A stretch of 44,630 bases of DNA. Source: Candidatus Calescibacteriota bacterium. GTDB taxonomy: Bacteria > CAIJMQ01 > JAADFP01. The stretch is taken from assembly GCA_021162785.1 (NCBI GenBank), contig JAGGYA010000024.1, positions 1-44,630 on the forward strand, read 5' to 3'. Under the pieces are notes generated by a model, which saw only the letters and a list, made by a program, of their open reading frames with translations, was not told where the DNA came from and searched no databases. Positions within the stretch are counted from its first letter, which is position 1, and each line of letters opens with the position of its first letter. The position numbers and the translations under genes were made by a program. Shown in pieces: positions 1 through 9,974 of the stretch.

Positions 1-246
1 GAGGAGGAAGTGAATATATTTGGTAAGGCGAGGAAAAACGGAAAGATAATTTACATAATAGGAGAATCAAAAACTCACCTTTCCATAAAAGATATTGATA
101 AATTCAAAAAGAGACTTTCAAGGATTGAGAAAGTAATAAAAGAAGAGAAATTCCCCATATTTGTGGTTCACTCTGCTTCTCCCAGAATTGTAAAATATGC
201 TGAAGAAAATGGGTTTTCTGTATTTTTCTCCTATGAATTTTACTAA
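1..246 (+). CDS. C-terminal fragment of a hypothetical protein, possibly PD-(D/E)XK nuclease-like (DUF3782-type); open at window edge
   Basis: Frame stays open upstream of the GTG at 10 (gag gag gaa gtg...), stop TAA at 244-246. Motif EVNIFGKARKNGKIIYIIGESK resembles the D...G-E-x-K core of restriction-like nuclease folds. Confidence 0.5.
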   Translation, partial: EEEVNIFGKARKNGKIIYIIGESKTHLSIKDIDKFKKRLSRIEKVIKEEKFPIFVVHSASPRIVKYAEENGFSVFFSYEFY

Positions 247-278
247 TCCTTTCATTTTATCATCCACTTCATCAATCT

Positions 279-1289
279 TTATAACTGTTGGAGGAAACGG
301 AGGTCGTTTTCGTAGAAGAGGCGAATGTCATCTACTCTATATTTAAGCATAGCAATTCTTTCCACTCCCATACCAAAAGCAAATCCTGTGTATTTTTCAG
401 GGTCGTATCCTACATTCCGGAAAACTTGAGGATGTACCATCCCTGCTCCGAGTATTTCCAGCCAACCTGTATATCCACAGGTTTTGCATCCTTTACCTTT
501 ACAGATGATGCAAGATATAGAAACTTCGGCACTGGGTTCAGTGAATGGGAAAAAAGAAGGAACAAACCTCATTTTTACATCTTCTCCAAAGAATGCATGC
601 GCAAATTCCTCAAGGACACCTTTAAGATCCGAGAAGGTGATATTTTCATCCACAGCCAGGCCTTCTATTTGGTGGAACATGGGTAAATGGGAGGCATCAG
701 GATTGTCTCTTCTGAAACATCTGCCTGGAGAGACTATGCGTATTGGCGGAGAGAAACGTTCCATTACCCTTATTTGAACGGGTGAAGTCTGGGTTCTTAA
801 GAGCCAGTCTCCCTCAAATCGAAAAGAGTCCTGAACATCCCGTGCAGGATGGTCAGGGGGAAAGTTAAGCGCCTCAAAATTATAATAATCGGTTTCAATT
901 TCTGGACCTGTGAATACCTGAAATCCAAGATTTCTGAAAATTTCTATGATTTCCTCGGTCACCTGGGTTAGTGGGTGAAGTTTTCCATAAGGTATAGGGA
1001 AAGAAGGAAGTGTGGGATCAAATTGGGAAATTTCTTTCTTGCTTTTAAGGTCTTCTTTTTTCTTTTCAATGAGGGAGGTAATTTCTTCTTTTAATAAATT
1101 GGCCTCCCTTCCTATACGCTTTCTTTCTTCTAACGGAAGTTCTTTTAGTCCACGGAGTATGGAGGTCAGTATTCCCTTTTTACCTAAAATCTCTACCCTT
1201 ACCTTTTCCAGGTCCTGAAGAGAAGTAACTTTCTCTATTCTGGGAAGGTAATTTTTCTTTATCTCTTCCAGTAATTTCTCAGGCTGCAT
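279..1289 (-). CDS. pheS: Phenylalanine--tRNA ligase alpha subunit
   Basis: Class II motifs: [66 protein letters not shown]. Confidence 0.97.
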   Translation of the reverse strand: MQPEKLLEEIKKNYLPRIEKVTSLQDLEKVRVEILGKKGILTSILRGLKELPLEERKRIGREANLLKEEITSLIEKKKEDLKSKKEISQFDPTLPSFPIPYGKLHPLTQVTEEIIEIFRNLGFQVFTGPEIETDYYNFEALNFPPDHPARDVQDSFRFEGDWLLRTQTSPVQIRVMERFSPPIRIVSPGRCFRRDNPDASHLPMFHQIEGLAVDENITFSDLKGVLEEFAHAFFGEDVKMRFVPSFFPFTEPSAEVSISCIICKGKGCKTCGYTGWLEILGAGMVHPQVFRNVGYDPEKYTGFAFGMGVERIAMLKYRVDDIRLFYENDLRFLQQL

Positions 1290-1641
1290 TTTTCAAGTTT
1301 TCCTTGGAAATTTCCACCAGTTGTTTAAAATCTTCAGGTTGCGTGACTGCCAGATGAGCAAGCATCTTCCTGTCAATTTCCACCCCTGCTTTTTTCAGCC
1401 CTTCCATAAATCTGGAATAGGTTAGACCATGACTTCTCACGGCAGCATTTATCCTTTGTATCCAGAGTCTTCGAAATACTCTTTTTCTAATTTTTCGATC
1501 TCTGTAAGCATAAGCAAGAGATCTCATTATTGTTTCCTTAGCTGGACGATAGAGTTTTCTACCTCCCCAGTATCCTTTTGCTAATCGTCTTATTTTTCTC
1601 CTTTTCTTTCTTTTAATTTTCCCTCTTTTTACTCTAACCAT
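1279..1641 (-). CDS. rplT: 50S ribosomal protein L20
   Basis: [50 protein letters not shown]; canonical infC-rpmI-rplT order. Confidence 0.97.
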   Translation of the reverse strand: MVRVKRGKIKRKKRRKIRRLAKGYWGGRKLYRPAKETIMRSLAYAYRDRKIRKRVFRRLWIQRINAAVRSHGLTYSRFMEGLKKAGVEIDRKMLAHLAVTQPEDFKQLVEISKENLKNAA

Positions 1642-1650
1642 TTCTCCCTC

Positions 1651-1845
1651 CTATACCCCTAAGAGTCTTCTAATTCTTTTTGCATCTTGAGGAGTTAGTG
1701 GAGCAGGTATTTCCAGCCTTCTCTTCCGAGAAGGGGATTTTTTACGAAATAGATGACTGTTACCTGCTCTTCTTCTCATTATTTTTCCTTTTCCCGAGAC
1801 CCAGAACCTTTTCGCTGCTGATTTTCTTGTTTTGAGTTTTCCCAT
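1651..1845 (-). CDS. rpmI: 50S ribosomal protein L35
   Basis: MGKLKTRKSAAKRFWVSGKGKIMRRRAGNSHLFRKKSPSRKRRL; between infC and rplT. Confidence 0.96.
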   Translation of the reverse strand: MGKLKTRKSAAKRFWVSGKGKIMRRRAGNSHLFRKKSPSRKRRLEIPAPLTPQDAKRIRRLLGV

Positions 1846-2379
1846 TTATTCCCTCCCCTTTGGAACAATAAGCATACTGAGAATCCTTCCCTGTTTTTCT
1901 GGGGGTCTTTCCACTATCCCAAGTTTTTCAACACTCAATTTTACTCGATTGAGTAGCGTTTTTCCTTTCTCCATAAACTGCATTTCTCTTCCCCGGAAAA
2001 AAACTATTACTCTTACTTTGTGGCCTTCTGAAAGGAATTCCTTTATATTTTCCAATTTCCTTTGGAAATCATGCTCATCAATATTCACTCGAAATTTTAT
2101 CTCTTTAACTTCTTGAGATTTCTGTTTTTTCTTAGCTTCTTTTTCTCTCTTTTTCTGTTCATATTTGAATTTTCCAAAATCCATTATTCTACAAACAGGA
2201 GGGGATACCTGAGGGGCTACCTCTACCAGATCCAAACCCAAGTCGTAGGCAAGCCTTAAAGCGTTTTCCCTGCTCATTATTCCAATCTGTTTACCATGAG
2301 GATCAACCACTCGAACTCGGGGAGCTTTTATTCGCTCATTTATTCGATAATACCGGTGATGAGAAGTATCCTTACCCAC
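1846..2379 (-). CDS. infC: Translation initiation factor IF-3
   Basis: RINERIKAPRVRVVDPHGKQIGIMSRENALRLAYDLGLDLVEVAPQVSPPVCRIMDFGKFKYEQKK; GTG start overlaps the rpsO stop (TAGTG). Confidence 0.97.
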   Translation of the reverse strand: MGKDTSHHRYYRINERIKAPRVRVVDPHGKQIGIMSRENALRLAYDLGLDLVEVAPQVSPPVCRIMDFGKFKYEQKKREKEAKKKQKSQEVKEIKFRVNIDEHDFQRKLENIKEFLSEGHKVRVIVFFRGREMQFMEKGKTLLNRVKLSVEKLGIVERPPEKQGRILSMLIVPKGRE

Positions 2380-2648
2380 TACTTTCGCAGATTTAGTGCT
2401 TCGATAAGCTTATAATATCTTGCACTGTCTTTCCTTTTTAAATATTCAAGCAATGCCCTTCTTCTTCCTACCAGTCTTAATAGACCTCTTCGGGAAGCTT
2501 TATCCTTTTTAAACTTTTGAAGATGCTGGGAAAGATTGTTTATTCTTTCGGTAAGCAATGCTACCTGCACTTCTGGAGAACCAGTATCTTTCTCATGTAA
2601 TCTGAATTTTTCAATAATTTCTTTTTTCTTTTCTGGTGTCAACGGCAT
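2379..2648 (-). CDS. rpsO: 30S ribosomal protein S15
   Basis: [44 protein letters not shown]. Start trimmed from the ORF track to the ATG at 2648, preceded by purine-rich ggtggaaaaaggaag. Confidence 0.96.
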   Translation of the reverse strand: MPLTPEKKKEIIEKFRLHEKDTGSPEVQVALLTERINNLSQHLQKFKKDKASRRGLLRLVGRRRALLEYLKRKDSARYYKLIEALNLRK

Positions 2649-2676
2649 TTCTCTCTTCCTTTTTCCACCAAGTATA

Positions 2677-3366
2677 TCATATTTTCTCCAAATATTCCCT
2701 AAGTCTTTTAAGTTTTTCTTCCGCTTTCTCATCCTGAAGAAGGCTCCTTCCCATTACCACAAAGTCTGCCCCATTTCTTAGAGCCTGGTAAACTGTTCCC
2801 TTTCTTTTCTGATCTTTTCCTGCTTTTTCCCATCCCACTCCAGGTGTGATTAAAAGGAATTCCTCACCTACATTTTTCCGCAGGGAAGCCACTTCTTCAC
2901 AAGAGCAAATTACACCATCAATTCCCCAGGATTTACCTTGTTCCACCAGATTTCTCACTAACTGATGAGGAGAAATTTTTACACCAATTTTTCCCAAATC
3001 TTTTTCATCAATACTGGTGAGTAAAGTAACGCCCAGTATCTTAGTATTCCCCTTGTTTTCTACTGCTTTCCTTACCCCATTTTCTCCCGCTTGAAGATGA
3101 ATGGTTGCAAAATCCACTTCCTGAGAAGCGATAATCTTCATTCCTTCACCCATTACCTTAGGAATATCATGGAGTTTCAAATCTAAAAAGACTTTTTTTC
3201 CTGCATTCTTTACAAGTTCCACTGATTTCCAACCATAACGATAAAAGAGGAAAGGGCCTATTTTGAAGATTTCAATAAAAGGGGAAAATTTATCAATGGC
3301 TTCTTTCGCCCCTTCCAGGGAAGGGAGGTCTAAGGCTAATATGACCGGATTAGTCCTCTCTTTCAT
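2677..3366 (-). CDS. pyrF: Orotidine 5'-phosphate decarboxylase
   Basis: [49 protein letters not shown]. Start trimmed to [13 protein letters not shown], overlapping the metG stop by 4 nt. Confidence 0.93.
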   Translation of the reverse strand: MKERTNPVILALDLPSLEGAKEAIDKFSPFIEIFKIGPFLFYRYGWKSVELVKNAGKKVFLDLKLHDIPKVMGEGMKIIASQEVDFATIHLQAGENGVRKAVENKGNTKILGVTLLTSIDEKDLGKIGVKISPHQLVRNLVEQGKSWGIDGVICSCEEVASLRKNVGEEFLLITPGVGWEKAGKDQKRKGTVYQALRNGADFVVMGRSLLQDEKAEEKLKRLREYLEKI

Positions 3367-4877
3367 TTTTTTCTGGGGAAGATAGGGGGAGAGACGGGAA
3401 CCTTTCTTCTGGGAGGAAGTTTCCCCCATATTTTGGCTTCTTCCCAACTGCTTCCCTCTACCCCCAGGTCTTCTAAAATTTTTTTGGAGGAGAAGGGTAG
3501 AAAAGGCAAGAGAAGAATGGCGACTACCCTAATCATTTCCAGGGTATTATAGAGAACCCTTTCCAAGTTTTTGAAGTCTTTTATTTGGTAGAGTTTCCAG
3601 GGAGCATTTTCCTCTACATATTGATTGGCTCGTTTTACCAGTTTCCAGATCTCAATCAGTGCTTGAGAAAATTTTAAATTTTCCATATTTTCAGTTACTT
3701 TCTCAAAGACTTTTTCTGAAAGGCTTTTAATCTCCCTATCCTTCCCTTCAAAACCTTGTCTGGAAGGGATTTTTCCTTCTAAATATTTATCTAACATTAT
3801 TACTGTTCTCCGAAATAGATTACCCCAGTCATTTGCTAATTCGCGGTTGTACCTTTCTTTGAGATTCTTCAGAGAAAAATCACCATCCTGTCCAAAGGGA
3901 ATTTCACGGAATAGATAGAATCTAAGCGCATCCGGAGGATATTCTTTTAGAAGTTCTTCTGGTGAAAGGATGTTTCCCCGGGTTGAGGATATTTTCTCTC
4001 CTTCTAAATTTATAAATCCATGAATGAAGACCTTATGTGGTAAAGGTAAACCTACTGCCTTAAGCAGAGCAGGCCAGAGAAGGCAATGAAATCTTATAAT
4101 ATCCTTCCCAATGATATGAATATCTGCTGGCCAGAATTTATCAAAGTTGCTACTTTCCCAACCATAACCTATTCCAGAAAGGTAATTTATCAAAGCATCT
4201 ACCCATACATAAACCCTTTCGTTATCAGTTCCTGGGAAGGGAATCCCCCATGCTGTGCCTTTCCTGGAAATACTCACATCCCTTAAACCTTCCTTAAGTA
4301 TTCCTATAACTTCATTTCTTCTTTCTTCCGGCTCTATGAATTCTGGGTTTTCCAAGATAAGCTCTTTTAAAAAATCTTCAAATTTACTTAGGGCAAAGAA
4401 GTAGTTTTCTTCCTCAACCCATTCTGGTTTTCTTTTATGAATGGGGCATAAACCGTCAATGAGCTCCTTTTCACTGTAGAAATTCTCACAGGAAATGCAG
4501 TACCATCCCGCATATTTCCCTCGATAGACATAGGGTGTCTTTCTGAGTTTATCCACCAGGACATTCACAGCCTTTTTGTGTTCTTCGGAAGAGGTTCTTA
4601 TAAAACGATTATAACTTATGCCCAGTTTCTTCCAAGTCTCTATGTAAAGATCAGCCATTTGATCACAGTATTGTTGAGGGGATAGATTTGCTTCTTTTGC
4701 TTTACGGTAAACATTAAGAGAATGTTCATCTGAGCCGGTTAGAAAAAATGTCTCCCTGCCCCGCAGTCTCTGAAATCTGGCCATTATATCTGCTCCAATC
4801 ACTTCATAGGCAAACCCTATGTGAGGAGGAGAATTAACATAAGCAATGGCTGTAGTAATATAGTATCCTTTGTTCAT
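3363..4877 (-). CDS. metG: Methionine--tRNA ligase
   Basis: YYITTAIAYVNSPPHIGFAYE, CISCENFYSEKELIDGLCPIH zinc knuckle, VYVWVDALINYL, KMSKS-equivalent KISSTRGN. Confidence 0.96.
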   Translation of the reverse strand: MNKGYYITTAIAYVNSPPHIGFAYEVIGADIMARFQRLRGRETFFLTGSDEHSLNVYRKAKEANLSPQQYCDQMADLYIETWKKLGISYNRFIRTSSEEHKKAVNVLVDKLRKTPYVYRGKYAGWYCISCENFYSEKELIDGLCPIHKRKPEWVEEENYFFALSKFEDFLKELILENPEFIEPEERRNEVIGILKEGLRDVSISRKGTAWGIPFPGTDNERVYVWVDALINYLSGIGYGWESSNFDKFWPADIHIIGKDIIRFHCLLWPALLKAVGLPLPHKVFIHGFINLEGEKISSTRGNILSPEELLKEYPPDALRFYLFREIPFGQDGDFSLKNLKERYNRELANDWGNLFRRTVIMLDKYLEGKIPSRQGFEGKDREIKSLSEKVFEKVTENMENLKFSQALIEIWKLVKRANQYVEENAPWKLYQIKDFKNLERVLYNTLEMIRVVAILLLPFLPFSSKKILEDLGVEGSSWEEAKIWGKLPPRRKVPVSPPIFPRKK

Positions 4878-4888
4878 TTTCCCTCCAT

Positions 4889-5089
4889 TTATTTTTCATA
4901 GAGGACTATGAGAAAGAGTTCTTCCCTCTCTTCAAAACCTCCCAAACCTTCTGTCTTCCTTTTACCCATTACCGAAGTCACGGAATGAATTTTAACTCCT
5001 TCACTTTCTACCCATTCATTGATTTTGTCTTCTAAAAACTTCATTCCCTCAGCCGTGCCTGCTCCCATAAAGATTTTAACCTTTATCAT
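4889..5089 (-). CDS. Small conserved hypothetical protein, possibly Cse60-like
   Basis: 66 aa [45 protein letters not shown]...LIVLYEK; strong SD (ggaggtgag) before the ATG at 5089. Confidence 0.6.
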   Translation of the reverse strand: MIKVKIFMGAGTAEGMKFLEDKINEWVESEGVKIHSVTSVMGKRKTEGLGGFEEREELFLIVLYEK

Positions 5090-6125
5090 TTCCCTCACCT
5101 CCTTTCTCCCAAAGCAAGGGTTGAGTAGATTTCTTTACCCCCGCATACTCAAAAGCACGGGGAGTAGCCATTCTTCCCCGTGGTGTTCTTTTAAGAAAAC
5201 CCTGTTGAATGAGATAAGGTTCATAAACCTCCTCAATAGTATCCTCTTCTTCTCCCAGAGCTACAGCAAGAGTTTTAAGTCCCACAGGGCCACCGTCAAA
5301 CTCTTTCACCAATAGATTCAATAAACACTTATCCATTTCATCCAGTCCTTCTTCATCTATACCCAGAAGTTCCAATGCTTCTTTTGCAATTTCTCCAGTT
5401 ATAATCTCGCATTTTTTAACCTGAGCATAATCTCTCACTCTTCTAAGGAGTCTATTTGCTACACGGGGAGTACCTCGGGAACGACGAGCTATCTCCATAG
5501 CTCCTTCATCATCGATTTTTACACCCAAAATACGTGCAGACCTTTTAACTATCTTTTCCATTTCTTCAGGCGAATAGTATCCTATCCGAAAATTCATTCC
5601 AAACCGAGCCCTTAAAGGTGCACTTAAAAGTCCTATCCTTGTTGAGGCTCCAATCAAGGTATAGGGAGGGAGGTCAACCCTTAAACTCTTTGCAGATGGG
5701 CCTTTCCCAATAAGTATATCTAATTTGTAGTCTTCCATTGCAGAATAAAGTATTTCTTCAGTTTGGGGATTTAATCGGTGAATTTCATCTATAAAAAGGA
5801 CATCTTTTTCTTGCAGTCGGGTAAGTATGGCTGAAAGGTCTACTGGTCTTTCTAAAATTGGCCCGGTAGTGATTACGATGTTTACACCCATTTCTCGGGC
5901 AATTATATGAGCCAATGTTGTTTTCCCTAATCCAGGTGGGCCAAAAAAGAGAATATGGTCCAGTGGTTCATCCCTTTTTTTGGCTGCTTCCATAGCAATT
6001 TTTAATTGAAGTTTTAGTTTTTCCTGACCAATAAATTCCTCAAGTGTCCTTGGACGAAGATGAGTATCCAGTTCCCTATCTTCCTGGGTAGGTACCGGAT
6101 TAAGTATTTTCTTTTTTTCCTTCAC
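5076..6125 (-). CDS. ruvB: Holliday junction branch migration DNA helicase RuvB
   Basis: [59 protein letters not shown]. Confidence 0.97.
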   Translation of the reverse strand: MKEKKKILNPVPTQEDRELDTHLRPRTLEEFIGQEKLKLQLKIAMEAAKKRDEPLDHILFFGPPGLGKTTLAHIIAREMGVNIVITTGPILERPVDLSAILTRLQEKDVLFIDEIHRLNPQTEEILYSAMEDYKLDILIGKGPSAKSLRVDLPPYTLIGASTRIGLLSAPLRARFGMNFRIGYYSPEEMEKIVKRSARILGVKIDDEGAMEIARRSRGTPRVANRLLRRVRDYAQVKKCEIITGEIAKEALELLGIDEEGLDEMDKCLLNLLVKEFDGGPVGLKTLAVALGEEEDTIEEVYEPYLIQQGFLKRTPRGRMATPRAFEYAGVKKSTQPLLWEKGGEGNDKG

Positions 6126-6682
6126 AGTCTTTTTAGTGCCTCTTTAATTACCTCTTCAACTTTTGTAATACCGGGTAATTCTCGCCTTACTCTTCTCACT
6201 ACTTCTTTAGCTTCTTTTACAGAGGACCCCAACTCTACTAATGCCTCTACACTTCTTTGGGTAAGTTCGTCTTCCTCACTTACCCCATATTTACCTTTAA
6301 GCTCCAAAAATATTTTCTGACAGAGTTTCTTCCCCACTCCGGGAATACTGCTCAAGGTAGAAAAATCTTCTGAAGCAAGTATCTCCTCAAATTCTTCGGG
6401 AGATAATCTGGAAAGTATCCCGAGAGCTGTACGGGGCCCCACTCCACTTATAGCTACCAGTTTGGAAAACATTTCTTTCTCTTCTTCCCTTAAGAAACCG
6501 TAAAGCTTCATTATATTTTCCTTAATATAAAGATAAGTGTAAAGTTTTACTGTTTCACCTTCTTCTCCAACACCGTTGAAAACACTGAAAGGGATTTCCA
6601 CTCCATAACCTATACCCTCTACTTCAACCAATAGTTTTGAGGGTGTTTTTTTAATAAGTTTTCCTTCAAGAAATTCTATCAA
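6122..6682 (-). CDS. ruvA: Holliday junction branch migration protein RuvA
   Basis: MIEFLEGKL-type start from TTG at 6682 preceded by ggagag; [39 protein letters not shown] HhH motifs. Confidence 0.94.
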   Translation of the reverse strand: MIEFLEGKLIKKTPSKLLVEVEGIGYGVEIPFSVFNGVGEEGETVKLYTYLYIKENIMKLYGFLREEEKEMFSKLVAISGVGPRTALGILSRLSPEEFEEILASEDFSTLSSIPGVGKKLCQKIFLELKGKYGVSEEDELTQRSVEALVELGSSVKEAKEVVRRVRRELPGITKVEEVIKEALKRL

Positions 6683-7154
6683 CTTTTTCTCTCCATTGTC
6701 GATGTAAAATTGAACATAAAGCCACACTTACCGCATCGGTTACATCAAATTCCTTAGGGAGGGAGGTCAATTTTAAAAGTCTTTTCACCATTTCCCGGAC
6801 CTGTTTTTTCTCCGCCCTACCGTATCCTGTAACTGCCTCTTTCACTTTTAAGGGGGAATAAACTTCTACCTCAACTCCTTCTTCCATTCCCACCAAGGTA
6901 AGAACACCTACTATTTTCCCCATTTCCAGTGTTAAACGGGGATTTTGAGAGTGGAAGGGTTCTTCTATGGCCAGAGTTTTTGGATGAAAAGTTATAAGAG
7001 TATCTCTTAATTTATGGGAAAGAATAAAGAGTTTTAAGGGGAAGGGCTCGTTTTCTAAATGCCAGATACCACAATGAATTAACTTTAATCCCTCTTCTTC
7101 CACTACACTGTATCCAGTGGTGTTTATTCCGGGATCAATGCCGATAACTATCAT
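6666..7154 (-). CDS. ruvC: Crossover junction endodeoxyribonuclease RuvC
   Basis: MIVIGIDPGINTTGYSVVE, LAIEEPF, VTGYGRAEKKQVREMVKRLL, FDVTDAVSVALC. Confidence 0.96.
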   Translation of the reverse strand: MIVIGIDPGINTTGYSVVEEEGLKLIHCGIWHLENEPFPLKLFILSHKLRDTLITFHPKTLAIEEPFHSQNPRLTLEMGKIVGVLTLVGMEEGVEVEVYSPLKVKEAVTGYGRAEKKQVREMVKRLLKLTSLPKEFDVTDAVSVALCSILHRQWREKVDRIS

Positions 7155-7159
7155 TCTTT

Positions 7160-7906
7160 TTAGCTCACCTTAGTCATTATTTCTTCGGGTATATCGAAGT
7201 TAGCATAAACATCCTGGACATCGGGATGTTCATCCAGAGTATTTACGAGTTCCAGTATCTGTTCGGCTTTTTTCCCTTCCAGTTTGACCAAAGTATCGGG
7301 AATCATTGTCAAAGCACTGTATGAAATAGGAACTCCTTTTTCAGTTAGTGCTTCTTTGATACGCAGGAAATCTTCTGGAGAGGTGATTATTGTATAAATG
7401 TCCTCTTCCTCTTTCATGTCTTCTGCCCCCAATTCCAAGGCAAGTTCAAAGAGCACTTCACCATCTACTCTGTTTTTCTCTACTTGGATTACCCCTTTCT
7501 GATGGAACTGCCAGGCTACACAACCACTCCCTCCCAGATGCCCCCCGTATTTGGTGAATATATGTCTTATTTCTCCAGATGTCCGATTTTTGTTATCTGT
7601 AAGGACTCGCACCATTATAGCTACTCCTCCTGGACCATATCCTTCAAAAGTGGCTTCTTCATAGTGGGTACCCGGTAGTTCTCCTGTACCTTTCTTTATG
7701 GCTCTTTCAATATTATCCCAGGGCATATTAGCTTCTTTAGCCGCCTGAATTGCAGAGCGTAGACGGGGATTGGCATCAGGATTTCCACCACCCTGCCTGG
7801 CTGCCACCATAATTTCTCTTATTAATTTGGTAAAAAGCCTGCCCTTTTGTGCATCCATCTTTGCCTTTTTATGTTTAATCTGAGACCATTTTGAATGTCC
7901 GCTCAT
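7160..7906 (-). CDS. YebC/PmpR family transcriptional/translational regulator
   Basis: MSGHSKWSQIKHKKAKMDAQKGRLFTKLIREIMVAARQGGGNPDANPRLRSAIQAAKEANMP. Confidence 0.96.
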   Translation of the reverse strand: MSGHSKWSQIKHKKAKMDAQKGRLFTKLIREIMVAARQGGGNPDANPRLRSAIQAAKEANMPWDNIERAIKKGTGELPGTHYEEATFEGYGPGGVAIMVRVLTDNKNRTSGEIRHIFTKYGGHLGGSGCVAWQFHQKGVIQVEKNRVDGEVLFELALELGAEDMKEEEDIYTIITSPEDFLRIKEALTEKGVPISYSALTMIPDTLVKLEGKKAEQILELVNTLDEHPDVQDVYANFDIPEEIMTKVS

Positions 7907-7918
7907 TCCCTCACCCCC

Positions 7919-9928
7919 TTAACTTTTTCCCTCATTTTCTTTTGCCTTTTTATACTCCTGAATAATTTTAGCTTGGATATGGGAAGGGACTTCCTCATAA
8001 TGGGAAAATTCCATGGTGAAAGTTCCTCTTCCCTGAGTCATAGATTTGAGTTCAGTAGCATAACGGTGCATTTCTGCTAAAGGCACCAGTGCCTGAATTA
8101 CTCTTTTTTTACCTTCTGCATCGATAGAAAGAATCTTTCCTCTTCTGGCATTAAGATCACCGGTTATATCTCCCAGATATTCCTCAGGTGCTTTTATTAC
8201 CACTTTCATTATGGGTTCGAGAAGGGTAGGTTGTGCTTGTGGATAGGCATTTTTAAAAGCAAGGGATCCTGCTATTTGGAAGGCTATATCGGAGGAATCT
8301 ACGGGATGGAAACTACCATCGTAAAGGGTGACTTTTACATCTACTACCGGGTACCCTGCTAATAACCCTTTCTTCATAGCTTCTCTTATTCCTTTTTCTA
8401 CTGCAGGAATAAATCTGGCAGGGATGGCACCTCCAAAAATCTTATTTACAAATTCAAATCCCTTTCCTCTTTCCAAAGGTGATATTTCAATCCAGCAATC
8501 CCCATACTGACCTCTACCACCTGTCTGTCTTTTATATTTACCTTGAGCCTTTGCGGTACTTTTTATTGTCTCACGATAGGGCACCTTTGGTTCTTCAGTT
8601 ATAACATTTACACCGTATCTGGAAAGTTTTGAAAGGTTTAGGGTGAGTTGTAATTCTCCCATACCAGAAAGGATAGTTTGTCCAAATTCATGATTTACCT
8701 CTATATGGAGAGTTGGGTCTTCCTGACAGATTTTACCTAAGGCAAAACTTATCTTTTCTTCGTCTTTTCTTTCCTTGGGGCGAACTGCAATGGAATAGAG
8801 AGGAGGTGGAAATTTGATGGGTTCCAGAACAACAGGAGAATCAGGATGAGTGAGGGTGTCGGAGGTAGAAGTGTTCTTGAGTTTTAGAAGTCCAATGATT
8901 TCTCCTGCACTGGCTTCGCTTACTTCCTTCCTATTTTTACCAATGAGTTTCTGTATCTGGCCAATTTTTTCAGCGTTATCCTTGCTACTGTTGAGGATTT
9001 CTGAGCCGGAATTGAGTTTTCCTCGAAAGATCCTTACTAAACTCATATCCCCGAGGTGAGGTTCAAAAGTAGATTTAAAAACTTGGGCCAGGAAAGGACC
9101 TTCTTCACCACATTCAATTTCCTCACCTTCTACAGTGACCACTTTCCTTTCCTTAGGTGAGGGGAAATTCTCTATTATGAATTCCAACAATTCCTTAATT
9201 CCTTTCCCCTCCCATACAGATCCAGGGATTACTATGTTTAATTTCCCTTTTTTAACTTCTTCTTGAAGCCCTTCCTTAATTTCCTCAAGGGTCAAAGTTC
9301 CTTCTTCCAGGTATTTTTCTACTAATTCATCTTTGGCTTCCGCAGCTCTTTCCACTATTTTTTCTCTCCATTCTTCCAGTTCAGAAGGCACATTTTCATT
9401 TCTTAAATCCACTATTTCTTTTAAAACATCTCCTTCCATTATCGGATAGTACAGCGGGACAAACTCATTCTCCAATCGCTGTTCCATTTCTTTTATCAAA
9501 CCTAAGAAATTGGCTCCCTCTTTGTCCAATTTGTTGATAAATATTACCCTGGGTATTTTTTTCTCTCGAATTATTTCCCATACCCTTTCAGTCTGAACTT
9601 CTACTCCCGCTGTAGCATCCAATACCACTACTGCACCTTCAACAGCATGTAATGCACCAATTACTTCTCCTATAAAATCAGGATATCCAGGAGTATCCAC
9701 GAGATGGAGAAGATGATCTTTACATTCTAAAGTAAACACTTTCCCCATTATGGTGAAGCCTCTTTCAAGTTCCTCAGGGAGATAATCGCAGGCCTTAAAG
9801 TATTCCTCCTTTCGAGGGAGTTTACCTAAACTCCCCATTTCCATGAGTAATTTTGCAATTAAAGAGGATTTACCGGTCCCTCCTTGGGAAGTAAAGGCTA
9901 CATTCCTTATTTTTTCAATTTTTGCCAT
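7919..9928 (-). CDS. Elongation factor G-like translational GTPase (EF-G paralogue, FusA2-like)
   Basis: Divergent G1 SQGGTGKSS, ELERGFTI switch, DTPGYPDF, NKLD; domain IV/V motifs (GGRGQYGDCWIEISPLERG, EPIMKVVIKAPEEYLGDITGDLNARRG). Confidence 0.9.
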   Translation of the reverse strand: MAKIEKIRNVAFTSQGGTGKSSLIAKLLMEMGSLGKLPRKEEYFKACDYLPEELERGFTIMGKVFTLECKDHLLHLVDTPGYPDFIGEVIGALHAVEGAVVVLDATAGVEVQTERVWEIIREKKIPRVIFINKLDKEGANFLGLIKEMEQRLENEFVPLYYPIMEGDVLKEIVDLRNENVPSELEEWREKIVERAAEAKDELVEKYLEEGTLTLEEIKEGLQEEVKKGKLNIVIPGSVWEGKGIKELLEFIIENFPSPKERKVVTVEGEEIECGEEGPFLAQVFKSTFEPHLGDMSLVRIFRGKLNSGSEILNSSKDNAEKIGQIQKLIGKNRKEVSEASAGEIIGLLKLKNTSTSDTLTHPDSPVVLEPIKFPPPLYSIAVRPKERKDEEKISFALGKICQEDPTLHIEVNHEFGQTILSGMGELQLTLNLSKLSRYGVNVITEEPKVPYRETIKSTAKAQGKYKRQTGGRGQYGDCWIEISPLERGKGFEFVNKIFGGAIPARFIPAVEKGIREAMKKGLLAGYPVVDVKVTLYDGSFHPVDSSDIAFQIAGSLAFKNAYPQAQPTLLEPIMKVVIKAPEEYLGDITGDLNARRGKILSIDAEGKKRVIQALVPLAEMHRYATELKSMTQGRGTFTMEFSHYEEVPSHIQAKIIQEYKKAKENEGKS

Positions 9929-9974
9929 CTTTTTCCTCCTCTCTCTTTGTGTGTTTTAAAGCAATTAGAATATA

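Noticed and set aside
288-777. Plus-strand ORFs (132 aa, 97 aa) over pheS and many similar antisense ORFs across the window
   Set aside because: They mirror strongly recognisable minus-strand genes, have low-complexity F/S/L-rich translations and no homology-like motifs.
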